From positions 1-64,000 of the forward strand of contig CARDBT010000020.1 in NCBI GenBank assembly GCA_948957135.1: a stretch of DNA of 64,000 nt. The letters are read 5' to 3'. This DNA is from COE1 sp910588595. Its GTDB lineage: Bacteria; Bacillota; Clostridia; Lachnospirales; Lachnospiraceae. Under the pieces are notes generated by a model that was not told the origin of the DNA, made no database searches, and saw nothing but the letters and a program-made list of their open reading frames with translations. The position numbers and the translations under genes are program-made. Shown here in pieces: positions 25,756 through 35,070 of this stretch; position 1 is the stretch's first letter; every line of letters starts with the position of its first letter.

Positions 25756-26862
25756 TTATACTCCGCTGCTGTGCTCTCTCATAAACTTACAGTATTTTTT
25801 TGCCATGACATCACTGCTAAAATTTTCATCGATATATCTGCTGATCTTTTTCCTTTCCTGATATCCTGTGCATTTGATGTTCTGCTGAAATAATCCGGAA
25901 AGCTGCTCAACATTTCCTGTCTCAAAAAAGGACACGCAGTCATCCTGTTCCTTAAATATCTCCCTGTGCTGTGGTATGTCTGATAAGATCATGCGGCAGC
26001 CGCAGGACGCCGCTTCCAGGACGGAGTTCGGCAGACCTTCGGAATAAGATGCCGATACATACACATCTGCCATCTGATAATATTTCTCGATATTGTCAAC
26101 AAATCCAAGAAATATTATGGAACTTTCTCCTGCCAGCTCCTCGCATTGCTGCAGCAGTTCTCCTGTCCCGGCAAATATCAATGTCACCCGATCTGCGATC
26201 CCTGCCCTCTGAAATGCCTTGATGATCGTCAGCGGATCTTTTCTGTTATCCAGGGAGCCGGAGACCAAGAATACAATGCTGTCTTTCTTTTCCTCTGCCG
26301 TCCTATCCCAACATTGAAATCTCGTCGTATCTGTTCCGTTCTGTATGCAGAATATTTTTTTGCGCGGAAATCTTTTCTGATAGATCTTTCTTATCGCCTG
26401 CGAGCAGCAGATAACATACTCCGTATGCCTGACTGCATAATCTGTCATATAAACACCTAGTGCCGCCATGATCCGGTTGAACCCATATCTTAGATCCACG
26501 TAAGCATTGTTGTGCAGTGTACAGTACAGAGGCCTGTCCCTGATCACTCTCGCCGTGTGATAATTTGCGCTCAATCCGCTGCTGTACACAATATCCGGGT
26601 CCCACTGGCGCAGACATCTTTTTATCTCCCGGCGTATTGCGCCCACTCTTTTATTGGAAGATATATCCGCCCTCTTTATCTCTGCTCCAACCTGATCAAA
26701 ACCGTGAAGCACATTATCTGCCTTCTCCCGAAATAATATTAACATGTGAACATCAAATCGCTGCGCTCTCATTTCTTTAACGACAGGCAGCAATATCATA
26801 TTCGGTCCGCATTTTTCCGTTCTGGAAATAATGATCAATACGCTGATTTTTTTGTTGTCCAT
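25756..26862 (-). CDS. Glycosyltransferase family 4
   Basis: 368 residues, GT-B fold. N-domain ISVLIIISRTEKCGPNMILL, then FCIQNGTDTTRF and the EX7E motif SASYSEGLPNSVLEAASCGCRM. A cytoplasmic enzyme of the repeat-unit assembly. GGGAGTAGGGAA precedes the ATG. Located between GT2 (26905-27777) and GT4 (24703-25749) in the same direction. Like its neighbours it is AT-richer than the flanking housekeeping genes, as is usual for capsule transferases. Confidence 0.88.
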   Translation of the reverse strand: MDNKKISVLIIISRTEKCGPNMILLPVVKEMRAQRFDVHMLILFREKADNVLHGFDQVGAEIKRADISSNKRVGAIRREIKRCLRQWDPDIVYSSGLSANYHTARVIRDRPLYCTLHNNAYVDLRYGFNRIMAALGVYMTDYAVRHTEYVICCSQAIRKIYQKRFPRKKIFCIQNGTDTTRFQCWDRTAEEKKDSIVFLVSGSLDNRKDPLTIIKAFQRAGIADRVTLIFAGTGELLQQCEELAGESSIIFLGFVDNIEKYYQMADVYVSASYSEGLPNSVLEAASCGCRMILSDIPQHREIFKEQDDCVSFFETGNVEQLSGLFQQNIKCTGYQERKKISRYIDENFSSDVMAKKYCKFMREHSSGV

Positions 26863-26904
26863 CTCTACTATTCCCTACTCCCGGAGCTTTCACCGCCGCA
26901 AATT

Positions 26905-27777
26905 TTATGATCCATGGTTCCTGTATGCGATCCCATCGCGCACCCCGCAAACATACGCTCTCAGTTTGCTTGTCTTGTTATTTTCATACAATATGATCAG
27001 CAAGAAGACTTTTATCATTCTTAATGTTTCCTGTGCAAGATCTAGATATCTGCCGTATCGTTTCATATATATGATCATATTTCTAGCTATGTAATACTTG
27101 CGAAAAGCAGGATGATTTGCTACGCGTATCTTATAGTGAAATATTGTCTTTAATTTCGAATCACCGATCTGATGATCCAATATGACATTGTTCATCCTGA
27201 TGATCTTGTAATGGTTCAGTCTTACTTTCATGGCAAAATCATAATCTACGTAATCTATAAACAAATACTCATCAAACCCTCTTACCTTTTCCCACGCATG
27301 AATATTTGTAACTGCCGCGGATGTTATACACTTTCTGACTTCCTGCCATTCCTTTCCATTGATATCTTCCCCCAGAAGGCACACTTCTCCTGAATTGCTT
27401 TCCCTGATCAGGGGGACGACCATTGCAACCTCTTTTATGACTAAATGTTTCATAGACGCTACAATGATATTTGCAGGGCAGATTGAATCCTGGTCAAGTG
27501 TGATGATCCAATCATATCCCTCTTGTCGTGCGCACTCTATACATTGATTGAGTCCGCATGCAATCCCGCGATTACTATTATTTCTTATCAGTTTTATGTG
27601 ATATCGATCTGCCAGAGCCTCCAGTTCACCGATATTGGATGATGCGTTATCTGATATTATCACCGTTTCAACCTGGTTTATGATCGACTTTATATTCTCT
27701 TCTAACCGCTCTGTATCGGAATTGTATGTCACTATCCCTGCTGCTATTTTAATCTGTTCCATCAGCACTTTCACCAT
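26905..27777 (-). CDS. Glycosyltransferase family 2, rhamnosyltransferase-like
   Basis: 290 residues. Opens with IAAGIVTYNSDTERLEENI and VIISDNASSN, then the metal site TLDQDSI, the pattern of GT2 rhamnosyltransferases (WbbL/RfbF-like) where DNAS replaces DDGS. This supports, but does not prove, a rhamnose or related deoxysugar donor. No rhamnose synthesis genes are in the window. The ATG at 27777 overlaps the previous stop (ATGGTGA); an ATG at 27762 is an alternative start, nearer to where the fold begins. Confidence 0.85.
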   Translation of the reverse strand: MVKVLMEQIKIAAGIVTYNSDTERLEENIKSIINQVETVIISDNASSNIGELEALADRYHIKLIRNNSNRGIACGLNQCIECARQEGYDWIITLDQDSICPANIIVASMKHLVIKEVAMVVPLIRESNSGEVCLLGEDINGKEWQEVRKCITSAAVTNIHAWEKVRGFDEYLFIDYVDYDFAMKVRLNHYKIIRMNNVILDHQIGDSKLKTIFHYKIRVANHPAFRKYYIARNMIIYMKRYGRYLDLAQETLRMIKVFLLIILYENNKTSKLRAYVCGVRDGIAYRNHGS

Positions 27778-28907
27778 CTCTGCGAATCTGCTATCACTTC
27801 ATCTACTACCTTCTTTAACTGCGTTTCAAACATATCTTTTGAAAAATACTTTCTGTAACATTCCAGTGCATTTACCCTGATGTCACTATTCACGGATTTT
27901 ACGAGCACCTGATCCAGCCAGTCACTATCACTTATATTGACGCCGCATCTTTCTTTGTACACAATCTGCGCCATGTCACCAGGCAGGTTGTTGATCACTG
28001 GCAGACCATTTTCCAGATAATCTACACTTTTCATGCTGAGCCCGACACAGATCGTGTCCTTCATGATGTTCAATCCATAATGACATGTATCCATGATCTC
28101 TTTTTTGGTTTTATGATCGTACACTTTCCCATAATCATGCACTGTCGCGCCATTTTCTTCGGCTGCGGATATCAGCAGTTCCTTTCTCTCTCCGCCGCCG
28201 ATGATCTTCAACACTACTTTTTTCTCATTGGCGATGCTGCTGATAATCTCACCTATTTTAGAGATATCAATGATATGATTGATCGAGCCCAGGTAACAGA
28301 GATGGATCTCATCTGCTGTCATAGGCGTTGCGACTGCAGCTTTCCCGGGGAGCGCGTTGTCCTGATGCGACCAATATATCGTCTGAACTTTTATGCCGGA
28401 CAAAAACTTTTTTAATTTTTCCTGATAAAGGTCGCATTCGGTAATGATATAATCAGCATATTTGAGATTGCGGTCTCTCAGCTTCCCCCACTGCCGAAAG
28501 GGAAAATGATCCGTGTTTTTAGACGGAAAACTTTCGGGCCACATGTCGATGATATCCATGACGATCTTTACCTCATTGCATTTTGCGTATTTCTTTGCTA
28601 TTGCAGACTGGCAGTTTGGCGGTATTACAATATAGAGCAGATCAAACTGCTTCTTTTGGAGCCATCGGATACACTTCCTGGAAAAGCGATAATGAGAGTA
28701 TAGCCTTTTGAGCGATATATTTTTTTTGTACGGGATCGTCCTGAGATAAATGTAGTCCTTTTTAGTACACTGCCTGCGTTTTTTCTCAATATGCATAAAA
28801 TCAGATGACAGGACTGTCACGGTATGATTCCGTTTACTGAAATACGCATATACCATATCTGCCCTGTACTCAAAAGTATCTGAAGAATTAACGATCACTA
28901 TATTCAT
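27771..28907 (-). CDS. Glycosyltransferase family 4
   Basis: 378 residues with a GT-B layout: IVIVNSSDTFEYRADMVYAYF at the start, a central VMDIIDMWPESFPS (the WbuB-like D-x-WPES segment), and a C-domain with LCYLGSINHIIDI, VLKIIGGGERKELL and GLSMKSVDYLENGLPVI. It resembles WbuB/Cap-type GT4 enzymes that often act second in repeat-unit assembly. It is the first transferase after the initiating phosphoglycosyltransferase (6 bases between), which fits that role (inference). Confidence 0.87.
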   Translation of the reverse strand: MNIVIVNSSDTFEYRADMVYAYFSKRNHTVTVLSSDFMHIEKKRRQCTKKDYIYLRTIPYKKNISLKRLYSHYRFSRKCIRWLQKKQFDLLYIVIPPNCQSAIAKKYAKCNEVKIVMDIIDMWPESFPSKNTDHFPFRQWGKLRDRNLKYADYIITECDLYQEKLKKFLSGIKVQTIYWSHQDNALPGKAAVATPMTADEIHLCYLGSINHIIDISKIGEIISSIANEKKVVLKIIGGGERKELLISAAEENGATVHDYGKVYDHKTKKEIMDTCHYGLNIMKDTICVGLSMKSVDYLENGLPVINNLPGDMAQIVYKERCGVNISDSDWLDQVLVKSVNSDIRVNALECYRKYFSKDMFETQLKKVVDEVIADSQRW

Positions 28908-28913
28908 TTTTCC

Positions 28914-30248
28914 CTAAAACCCTTCTGTACTCTCCGGCAGAAACATCACTTTCATGGTGAGCAGGATCATCTGAAGATCAAGCAGCAGAGACTGCTTTTC
29001 AATGTACATCAGATCCAGCTTGAGCTTGTCCTCCGCACTTGTATTGTACTTCCCATAGATCTGCGCATACCCTGTCAGTCCGCCGCGCACGCGCAGCCGG
29101 TACGCAAACTCCGGCAGCTTCTCCGTGTATTTTCTGACGTGCTCCACGCGCTCGGGTCTTGGACCTACGACGGACATATCGCCTTTTAGGATATTCAGAA
29201 GCTGCGGCGTCTCGTCTAAGCGCATGGCACGTATCACCCTGCCCGTCCTCGTGATGCGGCTGTCGCGGGACTCGGCGGGTCTGCACCCGAGTTTCTCGGC
29301 ATCCACGATCATGCTGCGGAATTTCAGAATGTCAAATTCCCTTCCGTTTTTTGTCACACGGCGCTGTCTGTAAAAAACGGGACCGCCGTCCTCAAGCTTG
29401 ATGCAGATGGCTGTCAGCAGCATGAACGGCAAAAAGAGTACCAGCATCAGCAGCGAGATACCGATGTCGAGGAGCCGCTTGCTGCGATAATCCCCATGCC
29501 TTGATCCCGACACGAGAAGCGGGGTGTCGATCAGATATCGGTACTCATAGTTTGTCAGTATGATATCCTCGAGCTTGGGCGTGATACAGACATTTTTGCC
29601 ATCTCTGGCACAGGCAGCCAGCAGCTCCGATCGAAGTTTCTGTGACACGTGACACAGTATCACGGTGTCAAAATCCTGGATTTTACGGATCAGTTCACTT
29701 CTCCTGCTGGTGTCAGGATAGACTGCCTGAATGTCAAACAGACCTGAATGCTTTGCGCGGAGCTTCCGTTCCAGTTCGCCCACTGTTGTCTCGATATTGC
29801 CCTCTCTGTGTGCCTGCTTGGCACCATAGATTATGACTGTCCTCTGCGCGGGTGTGTACTTTGCGAAGCAGAACTTGTTGAACACGAGAAGGATCAGCGT
29901 GCCGATCAGCTGTACAACTGCCGCCATCAGTCCCGGGAGGACTCCTGCCAAGCGCATATGCATCAGGTAACACATCAGATACAGGATCAGGTCAGACATG
30001 CCGACTGCCAGAAACTGCGAGAGCATAAGCTCACTGATCCTGCTGCTGTGGATCCTGAAAGCGTGGTACAATTTTCCAAAGGCATAATATACAAGGGCAT
30101 AAAGCACTACGGAAACTGCAAGCCCCTGTATCCAAAAAGATGAAAAGGTATGCTCATTATAATAAAGCACCCAGACATAACAGAATATGATCACATTCCA
30201 AAAAGGAATCAGTGCTTTTATAAAGTTTAGAAATACACTACTTTTCAT
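28914..30248 (-). CDS. Initiating polyprenyl phosphoglycosyltransferase (WbaP/EpsL type)
   Basis: 444 residues. Four to five N-terminal membrane helices, a CoA-binding-like middle domain, then the catalytic bacterial sugar transferase domain: KRLLDIGISLLML membrane re-entrant helix, GPVFYRQRRVTKNGREFDIL, KFRSM and MSVVGPRPER. This class transfers a sugar-1-phosphate onto undecaprenyl phosphate, the first step of the pathway. It overlaps the Wzz-like gene before it by 11 bases. It is monotopic-type with a large N-terminal extension, as in WbaP/WcaJ. Confidence 0.92.
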   Translation of the reverse strand: MKSSVFLNFIKALIPFWNVIIFCYVWVLYYNEHTFSSFWIQGLAVSVVLYALVYYAFGKLYHAFRIHSSRISELMLSQFLAVGMSDLILYLMCYLMHMRLAGVLPGLMAAVVQLIGTLILLVFNKFCFAKYTPAQRTVIIYGAKQAHREGNIETTVGELERKLRAKHSGLFDIQAVYPDTSRRSELIRKIQDFDTVILCHVSQKLRSELLAACARDGKNVCITPKLEDIILTNYEYRYLIDTPLLVSGSRHGDYRSKRLLDIGISLLMLVLFLPFMLLTAICIKLEDGGPVFYRQRRVTKNGREFDILKFRSMIVDAEKLGCRPAESRDSRITRTGRVIRAMRLDETPQLLNILKGDMSVVGPRPERVEHVRKYTEKLPEFAYRLRVRGGLTGYAQIYGKYNTSAEDKLKLDLMYIEKQSLLLDLQMILLTMKVMFLPESTEGF

Positions 30249-31728
30249 TCTTTTGTTTATCTTCCCTCATCTTTCCAAGTTCACAGAAGAATCCGTCTGC
30301 ACACCATACGACAGTCACCACAAACAGCAGTGCTGCTACAGGGATCATGATCTTTTTGGCAAAAGCAACAACTCCGCCTGCCGCCGTGTACTGTGCCGGC
30401 ACAGATATTTTGTACGCGTTGGAGAAGAGTGTTGTCTTGTAGTACTCCTCCACTGTCTGCTCTGTCAGGTCCGCCCATTTCGCGATCGTCTGTATCAGCG
30501 AGGACAGCTTTCGATCTACGTAGTCATATTCCTCCTGCGTATTTTTTCCTATTGTCCCGCTGACTGCATTCAGCAGTACATAGGTCTCATTCAGTTTCGT
30601 GTTGAGCGATGCGATTTCTGCCGATATGTCCAGTCTCTGCTGCAGGAGCTGGTCATAATACTCATTTGTCTGTCCGATCTCCTGCGTGGTCTCCTGGGAG
30701 CTTACGATCACCAACGGATCCTTTTGATATTTGTCGATCACGGACTGTATATTGGAAAGCTCCACCTGGTTCTCCGCGATCTGCATGCTGTATTTCTTGA
30801 TCCTGTACTCATAATACTCCCGCTGCCGCTGTACATCCTTGGTGAGTGTATGGCTCTCTATGTAGGAGTCGAGATTTGCAATATCGATCTCTGAAACAGT
30901 GGCCAGCGCCATGGAGATATCGCCAAATGACAGACCTGTGTTCGATGACCGAAATTCCGGCGCCTGCTCTCTGCGCTCACTCACATATTCCTGCATGATC
31001 TCCATCTGTGTCTCGAGCATGTCCATCGCCTCTGCATAGTCATAATCCTTGTAGTCGATCAGGTTTCCTGTGACGGTGAGCACCTCCGTATTTGCATACA
31101 TATCCATGAAATAAGTCCTGTAGCTCTCAAGGATGCTGTTTAAGATCTGTACCGTATCGCTTCCCGACATTCCCGAGCTTTTGCGAAGATACACGATGTA
31201 CTGAGAAGGGAAGTACGATACGTCTAGTATCTTCTCATAATTGGACACATTCTCAAGTGACATTTCCTTGATGACTGTGATCCGCTCTACAGCGTCCTTG
31301 GGTATCACACCTTCTATCTCAATGCTTTCGCGTATTTTCTCCGCATCATATTCCGAACTCCCCAGAGACATGAGCGCATCTTCGATCACTTTGGGGGACT
31401 TGAGTTTGTTGATATCAAAAGCTGCCCCGTTTGGGTCTACACCGTCCTCTATCCCTTCATATTGGAAGCTGATCACCGCACGTGCGTAACTGCTCTGCCC
31501 CACAATATAATCCGCCCCTATGGCGGTCAGTCCCAGAAGCACTCCTGCGCACACTGCGATCGCCATGATATATCGGTATAATCTCTTCTTCCTGTTCATA
31601 TGATCCGCTATATTCATGAGGTCGATCTGGGGTTCCTCGTTGTCATTGTCCTCCATATGCAAGTATATTCTTGCATCATTCTGCTTTTTTTGCCGCCTTT
31701 TTACGTTCCCGTCTTTATGCTGGTCCAC
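30238..31728 (-). CDS. Wzz-like polysaccharide chain-length / co-polymerase protein
   Basis: 496 residues from a GTG at 31728 with AGGA before it; an ATG at 31656 is the main alternative. N-terminal membrane helix near residue 55-75 (YIMAIAVCAGVLLGLTAIG), a large outside region with two long coiled-coil stretches, and a C-terminal membrane helix near the end. This is the Wzz/CapA co-polymerase shape, which sets chain length with the Wzy polymerase. No kinase is fused or adjacent. It overlaps the previous gene by 28 bases with this start. Confidence 0.8.
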   Translation of the reverse strand: MDQHKDGNVKRRQKKQNDARIYLHMEDNDNEEPQIDLMNIADHMNRKKRLYRYIMAIAVCAGVLLGLTAIGADYIVGQSSYARAVISFQYEGIEDGVDPNGAAFDINKLKSPKVIEDALMSLGSSEYDAEKIRESIEIEGVIPKDAVERITVIKEMSLENVSNYEKILDVSYFPSQYIVYLRKSSGMSGSDTVQILNSILESYRTYFMDMYANTEVLTVTGNLIDYKDYDYAEAMDMLETQMEIMQEYVSERREQAPEFRSSNTGLSFGDISMALATVSEIDIANLDSYIESHTLTKDVQRQREYYEYRIKKYSMQIAENQVELSNIQSVIDKYQKDPLVIVSSQETTQEIGQTNEYYDQLLQQRLDISAEIASLNTKLNETYVLLNAVSGTIGKNTQEEYDYVDRKLSSLIQTIAKWADLTEQTVEEYYKTTLFSNAYKISVPAQYTAAGGVVAFAKKIMIPVAALLFVVTVVWCADGFFCELGKMREDKQKNEK

Positions 31729-32552
31729 ATTTTCCTCGTCAGGACTGCTATCGCCACTATGCATAAAATTCCTCCTGCTATGATCATGATAAGCACGACG
31801 TCGATCCTGCCATGTCTGTACATCCCTGATCCCTCTGTTCTCTCAACTACTGTAAATCCATCACTGTCTGACACTGCATCCTCCGATGCCAGGCTATCTT
31901 CCATCTTACCAAATCCAGCCCCCGCTATGACATCAGCCGCTGTATCGCTGTCCGGTATCTGATTCCGGAGCATACTGTCATCTTCCGGCACCATCTCCCC
32001 GCCAAGCTCCTGCTCGATATCGTCGCTGTTGTTTATTGATGCCGTTTCCGGTGCCAATTGATCACCCGTGTCATCGCCCGTGTCAGAAACATCTTTGCCG
32101 GGCAGCTCCTCCTGGCTGGAATGCTGCGGATCCGGTTCTCCAGCATTATCTTTATCTGTCTCCGGCGCCGGATCTTCTGCCGCCTGCTCTCCCGCCGTGA
32201 TGTCATCCGTACTGCCTATATCCACAGACAGCATCGCCCTCGAATCCGTGATCATCCTGTCAAGCTCCTGCGCCTTCACATATCCCTCCACCCCGAAATC
32301 TGTCCTTATCCTATACCACATACCACCGTCACTGTCATTTTCCGTGCCGAGCACTTCAAATACATTCCCAACGATCAGATTTGCAAGGATATCACTGCTG
32401 TCCGACATACTGTTGTATACCTTCGCGGAGGAAGACTGTGGTATGTTATTCTCCTCTGACGCCTGCACGCGCAGCGGTAATACCATGTATATCATGCACA
32501 GCAGCAGACAGACGCCGCTAATGACATCCCTTTTTATGAAACCAGATCCCAT
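31701..32552 (-). CDS. Membrane-anchored SH3b-domain protein
   Basis: 283 residues. Signal peptide (VISGVCLLLCMIYMVLPLRV), an SH3b domain at about 45-95 (AKVYNSMSDSSDILANLIVG, MWYRIRTDFGVEGYVKA), a long acidic Ser/Asp/Glu/Pro-rich linker, and a C-terminal membrane helix followed by TRKMW. The SH3b domain could bind the cell wall near the polysaccharide machinery. GGAGGG precedes the ATG. The fixed place between the secreted protein and the Wzz-like gene suggests a link to assembly or attachment of the polymer. Confidence 0.8.
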   Translation of the reverse strand: MGSGFIKRDVISGVCLLLCMIYMVLPLRVQASEENNIPQSSSAKVYNSMSDSSDILANLIVGNVFEVLGTENDSDGGMWYRIRTDFGVEGYVKAQELDRMITDSRAMLSVDIGSTDDITAGEQAAEDPAPETDKDNAGEPDPQHSSQEELPGKDVSDTGDDTGDQLAPETASINNSDDIEQELGGEMVPEDDSMLRNQIPDSDTAADVIAGAGFGKMEDSLASEDAVSDSDGFTVVERTEGSGMYRHGRIDVVLIMIIAGGILCIVAIAVLTRKMWTSIKTGT

Positions 32553-32677
32553 CCTAATCCCTCCACAGCGGTCCCGCTCAACCGTGCACTGCGCCCGGTA
32601 TTCTTGCTGCCCTGTGCATCAGAAAAGCCGCACGCACATACATGCAGCTTTCCTATAAACCAGATAACAACATCTGA

Positions 32678-33349
32678 TCATGCAAGTACCAACACCGTGA
32701 TCACAGACGGTTTTCCCTTAAAGGCTCCGATCACTGCACCTGTCACGGGATCTACAACACCTTCCACATACTCGATCGTACCGTCTGCATTGACGCTCAT
32801 GAGCATGATCAGTGCACCGCTTTTCACGTTTTTGATCACACCTGCGGATGCGATATTGTTTCCAAGAGCATCCACTGCGATCGCTGCTGTCTTAACAGTA
32901 CCACAGTCATTTACCACTACTGACGACCCTTTCATCGATGCAAGCGCCTCAACAGTCTGCGCAAAGAACGGTGTGGGCGCTGTCGTCATCATCGCCTGTA
33001 CCGCTGCCACTGCCTGTGCCGGCGATGTCGTTGTCGCAGAAGCCAGTGTAGTCTGTGCATTGCTCACCACTTTGTCGAGTGTGACTGCTGATACAGTTCC
33101 ATCTGATGACATGATCGTCACCTGTACTGCTGCTGCCTGCACATTCTCTCCCGCCTTCTTCTCCGCAACTACGGTTGCCACCGGCTTGGGATTGGACGGC
33201 GTTGCTGTCGCGGGTGCGGACGGCGACGATGACGTCTCCTCCTGATTGCCGCTGTTGTTTGATGTGCTGCTGCTCGCCGCCATCGCCGTAAGGGACATAG
33301 ACAGTGTGAGTACCAATGACAGGCCAACTGCTATCAACTTTTTCTTCAT
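32678..33349 (-). CDS. Secreted Ala/Val/Thr-rich protein of unknown function
   Basis: 223 residues with a clear signal peptide (KKLIAVGLSLVLTLSMSLTA, AMAAS cleavage). A Ser/Thr/Pro-rich stretch (about 26-60) is followed by two beta-rich segments (AAAVQVTIMSSDGTVSAVTL and GTIEYVEGVVDPVTGAVIGA). No membrane anchor or sorting signal. AGGAGG before the ATG predicts strong expression. Position at the head of the locus, between the LCP gene and SH3b gene, suggests a cell-surface accessory to polysaccharide assembly; no enzyme motif is visible. Confidence 0.75.
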   Translation of the reverse strand: MKKKLIAVGLSLVLTLSMSLTAMAASSSTSNNSGNQEETSSSPSAPATATPSNPKPVATVVAEKKAGENVQAAAVQVTIMSSDGTVSAVTLDKVVSNAQTTLASATTTSPAQAVAAVQAMMTTAPTPFFAQTVEALASMKGSSVVVNDCGTVKTAAIAVDALGNNIASAGVIKNVKSGALIMLMSVNADGTIEYVEGVVDPVTGAVIGAFKGKPSVITVLVLA

Positions 33350-33409
33350 TTCCTTTTCCTCCTTGATTTTTCTTTATATATAAATTTCTTTATATATCTT
33401 TGTTATATC

Positions 33410-34561
33410 TTATAGATCCGACACCTTGACTTCTCGATAATATACTTCAAACATGATCTTCTGCAGCGCTTCTTTGTCGATATAATAATCATTATAGAAA
33501 TCCTCTACCCCATTTTCCCTGACAAAATACTCTGCCCTATCCTCTCCGGAGAGCTGATAGAATGATTGTTCTGCCAGTGTGCAGTCAAGCGCCTTTGAGG
33601 CGATATACACCGCCTCGTCCACTGATATATCTGTGTTCATGTACGCCTTGACCGACTTGTAGATATCTGTTACAAACACCGGATTGTTCTTGATCTCCTG
33701 CATCACACGCCCCATCGCCACGCGCATAAACTCCTTCTGCCTCACCAGTCTTGTCGTCGGGCTTCCAAGCGTCTTGTACTCCCTGTACCGCAGGTAATCG
33801 ATCACGTTTTTTCCCGTGAGTATCTGTGTACTCCCCTGTGCAAAAGCTTTATCGTACTGTGTCATGTCATCCGGCACTACCACCTCTATGCCGCCCAGTC
33901 GGTCTGTGATCAGTGATATGGCATTGAAACTCACCGCGCATGCCCCATGAATGGGCAGTCCGCACATGAGTTCCGACACGCTTTCTTTCATTTTCTGCAG
34001 CCCCAGCGCTCCGCCGCCCGCATAACCATATTGGAGACAGATCTGGTTGAAGATCGTCTCCACACGTTCACTCTCACTGTTATAAATCTCCACATCCACC
34101 ATGGCATTTCTCGGGATCCCGATCACGCTGATCTCCTTGTCTGTCTGGTTGAGTGAAACCAAAAAGATCGTATCTGCCTGACCTGCATTCCAGTCAGACA
34201 GCTTCGTCTCCGTTGACAGACTGCCGTCATGATCGATTCCCAACAGCAGAAAATTGAGCATGTCATCGCGGTACTCATACACTTTCCCGTCATAGACTAC
34301 CCAGTCGTCCTGCCACGCCACACCGGCATTGTATTCTATCTCCTCCCTGATCTTAATGATCTCCTCAAGGTCGATGACCATTTGGGGTTCTGCTGCATTT
34401 GCCGAAGCCTTCAGCGCGATCTCACCTGATTTGTACAGGATCGTCCCGGCAAGCCCCAGCACAAGCACGATGATCAGCACGGTTGACAGGAGACACATGA
34501 CTACTTTTTCTAATCCGCTTCTTTTTCTCTTTCTTTTTTTCTTTCTGTTCGTCTTCTCCAT
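33410..34561 (-). CDS. LytR-CpsA-Psr (LCP) family cell-wall ligase
   Basis: 383 residues. A very basic N-terminus (KKKRKRKRS), one membrane helix (about 20-45), then the extracellular LCP domain with LNFLLLGIDHDG, NQTDKEISVIGIPRNAMVDV and the conserved Arg region DYLRYREY / TTRLVRQKEFM. LCP enzymes move the lipid-linked polymer onto peptidoglycan. As first gene of the locus it fits attachment of the product to the wall. The promoter at 34650-34678 with a palindromic operator lies directly upstream. Confidence 0.9.
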   Translation of the reverse strand: MEKTNRKKKRKRKRSGLEKVVMCLLSTVLIIVLVLGLAGTILYKSGEIALKASANAAEPQMVIDLEEIIKIREEIEYNAGVAWQDDWVVYDGKVYEYRDDMLNFLLLGIDHDGSLSTETKLSDWNAGQADTIFLVSLNQTDKEISVIGIPRNAMVDVEIYNSESERVETIFNQICLQYGYAGGGALGLQKMKESVSELMCGLPIHGACAVSFNAISLITDRLGGIEVVVPDDMTQYDKAFAQGSTQILTGKNVIDYLRYREYKTLGSPTTRLVRQKEFMRVAMGRVMQEIKNNPVFVTDIYKSVKAYMNTDISVDEAVYIASKALDCTLAEQSFYQLSGEDRAEYFVRENGVEDFYNDYYIDKEALQKIMFEVYYREVKVSDL

Positions 34562-34621
34562 AATAAACTTCCGTCATGTCATAAGCAGGATACGTCCTTA
34601 CTCAAATAAAAAAGTTCCAGT

Positions 34622-34647
34622 ATCTTAGTAAAGATATTTACTAAGAT
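34622..34647 (-). promoter_or_regulatory. Palindromic operator at the start of the polysaccharide locus
   Basis: A perfect inverted repeat with 11-base arms ATCTTAGTAAA / TTTACTAAGAT and a GATA centre. It begins two bases after the -10 box, so it covers the expected transcription start: a repressor-type position. An 11-base half (TATCTTTACTA) recurs at about 34978-34988 near the XRE gene. Confidence 0.7.
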
Positions 34648-34649
34648 TC

Positions 34650-34678
34650 AGTATAAAATAAACATGGAAGCATGTCAA
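34650..34678 (-). promoter_or_regulatory. Consensus promoter of the polysaccharide locus
   Basis: On the minus strand TTGACA (34673-34678), 17-base spacer, TATACT (34650-34655), about 90 bases before the LCP start codon. A near-perfect vegetative promoter; combined with the overlapping palindrome it suggests on/off control by a repressor. Confidence 0.85.
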
Positions 34679-34690
34679 TGTTTTTTCAAA

Positions 34691-34918
34691 TTATTTTTCT
34701 CGAGGAAACTTTGATTTTTTATTTGTCAGTCCCAAAAGATAGTCTGTGCTGACGTCATAGTACTTTGCGAGCACGATCAAATGTCTGATTGGGAGTTCAT
34801 TTGCGCCGCGCTCATACCTTGCATACATTGTCTGAGAAGTCCCTAACACCGTCGCGACCTCCTGCTGTGTTAAGTCATTATCCTCACGAAGATTGCGTAT
34901 GCGAACAACATAATTCAT
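34691..34918 (-). CDS. XRE-family helix-turn-helix regulator
   Basis: 75 residues: a single HTH_3 domain (RIRNLREDNDLTQQEVATVL, TSQTMYARYERGANELP) and a short tail. GAGGTG precedes the ATG. Such small Cro/CI-like proteins bind palindromes as dimers. It lies directly upstream of the locus promoter, on the same strand, 13 bases before its -35 box, and an operator half-site recurs on its own upstream side. It is thus the best candidate for the protein that binds 34622-34647 (inference). Confidence 0.88.
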   Translation of the reverse strand: MNYVVRIRNLREDNDLTQQEVATVLGTSQTMYARYERGANELPIRHLIVLAKYYDVSTDYLLGLTNKKSKFPREK

Positions 34919-35070
34919 AATTTTTTCACCTCGAGATTAGAATAGCAAAGTATTGTCTGGTGCTTTTCTTTTAATATATATCTTTACTATTTTTCTCTTT
35001 TATCTGATTTTTTATGTTATAATAAAAATTTACAGTAGACATTTTTGACATTGTATGCTACTATGGGTAT

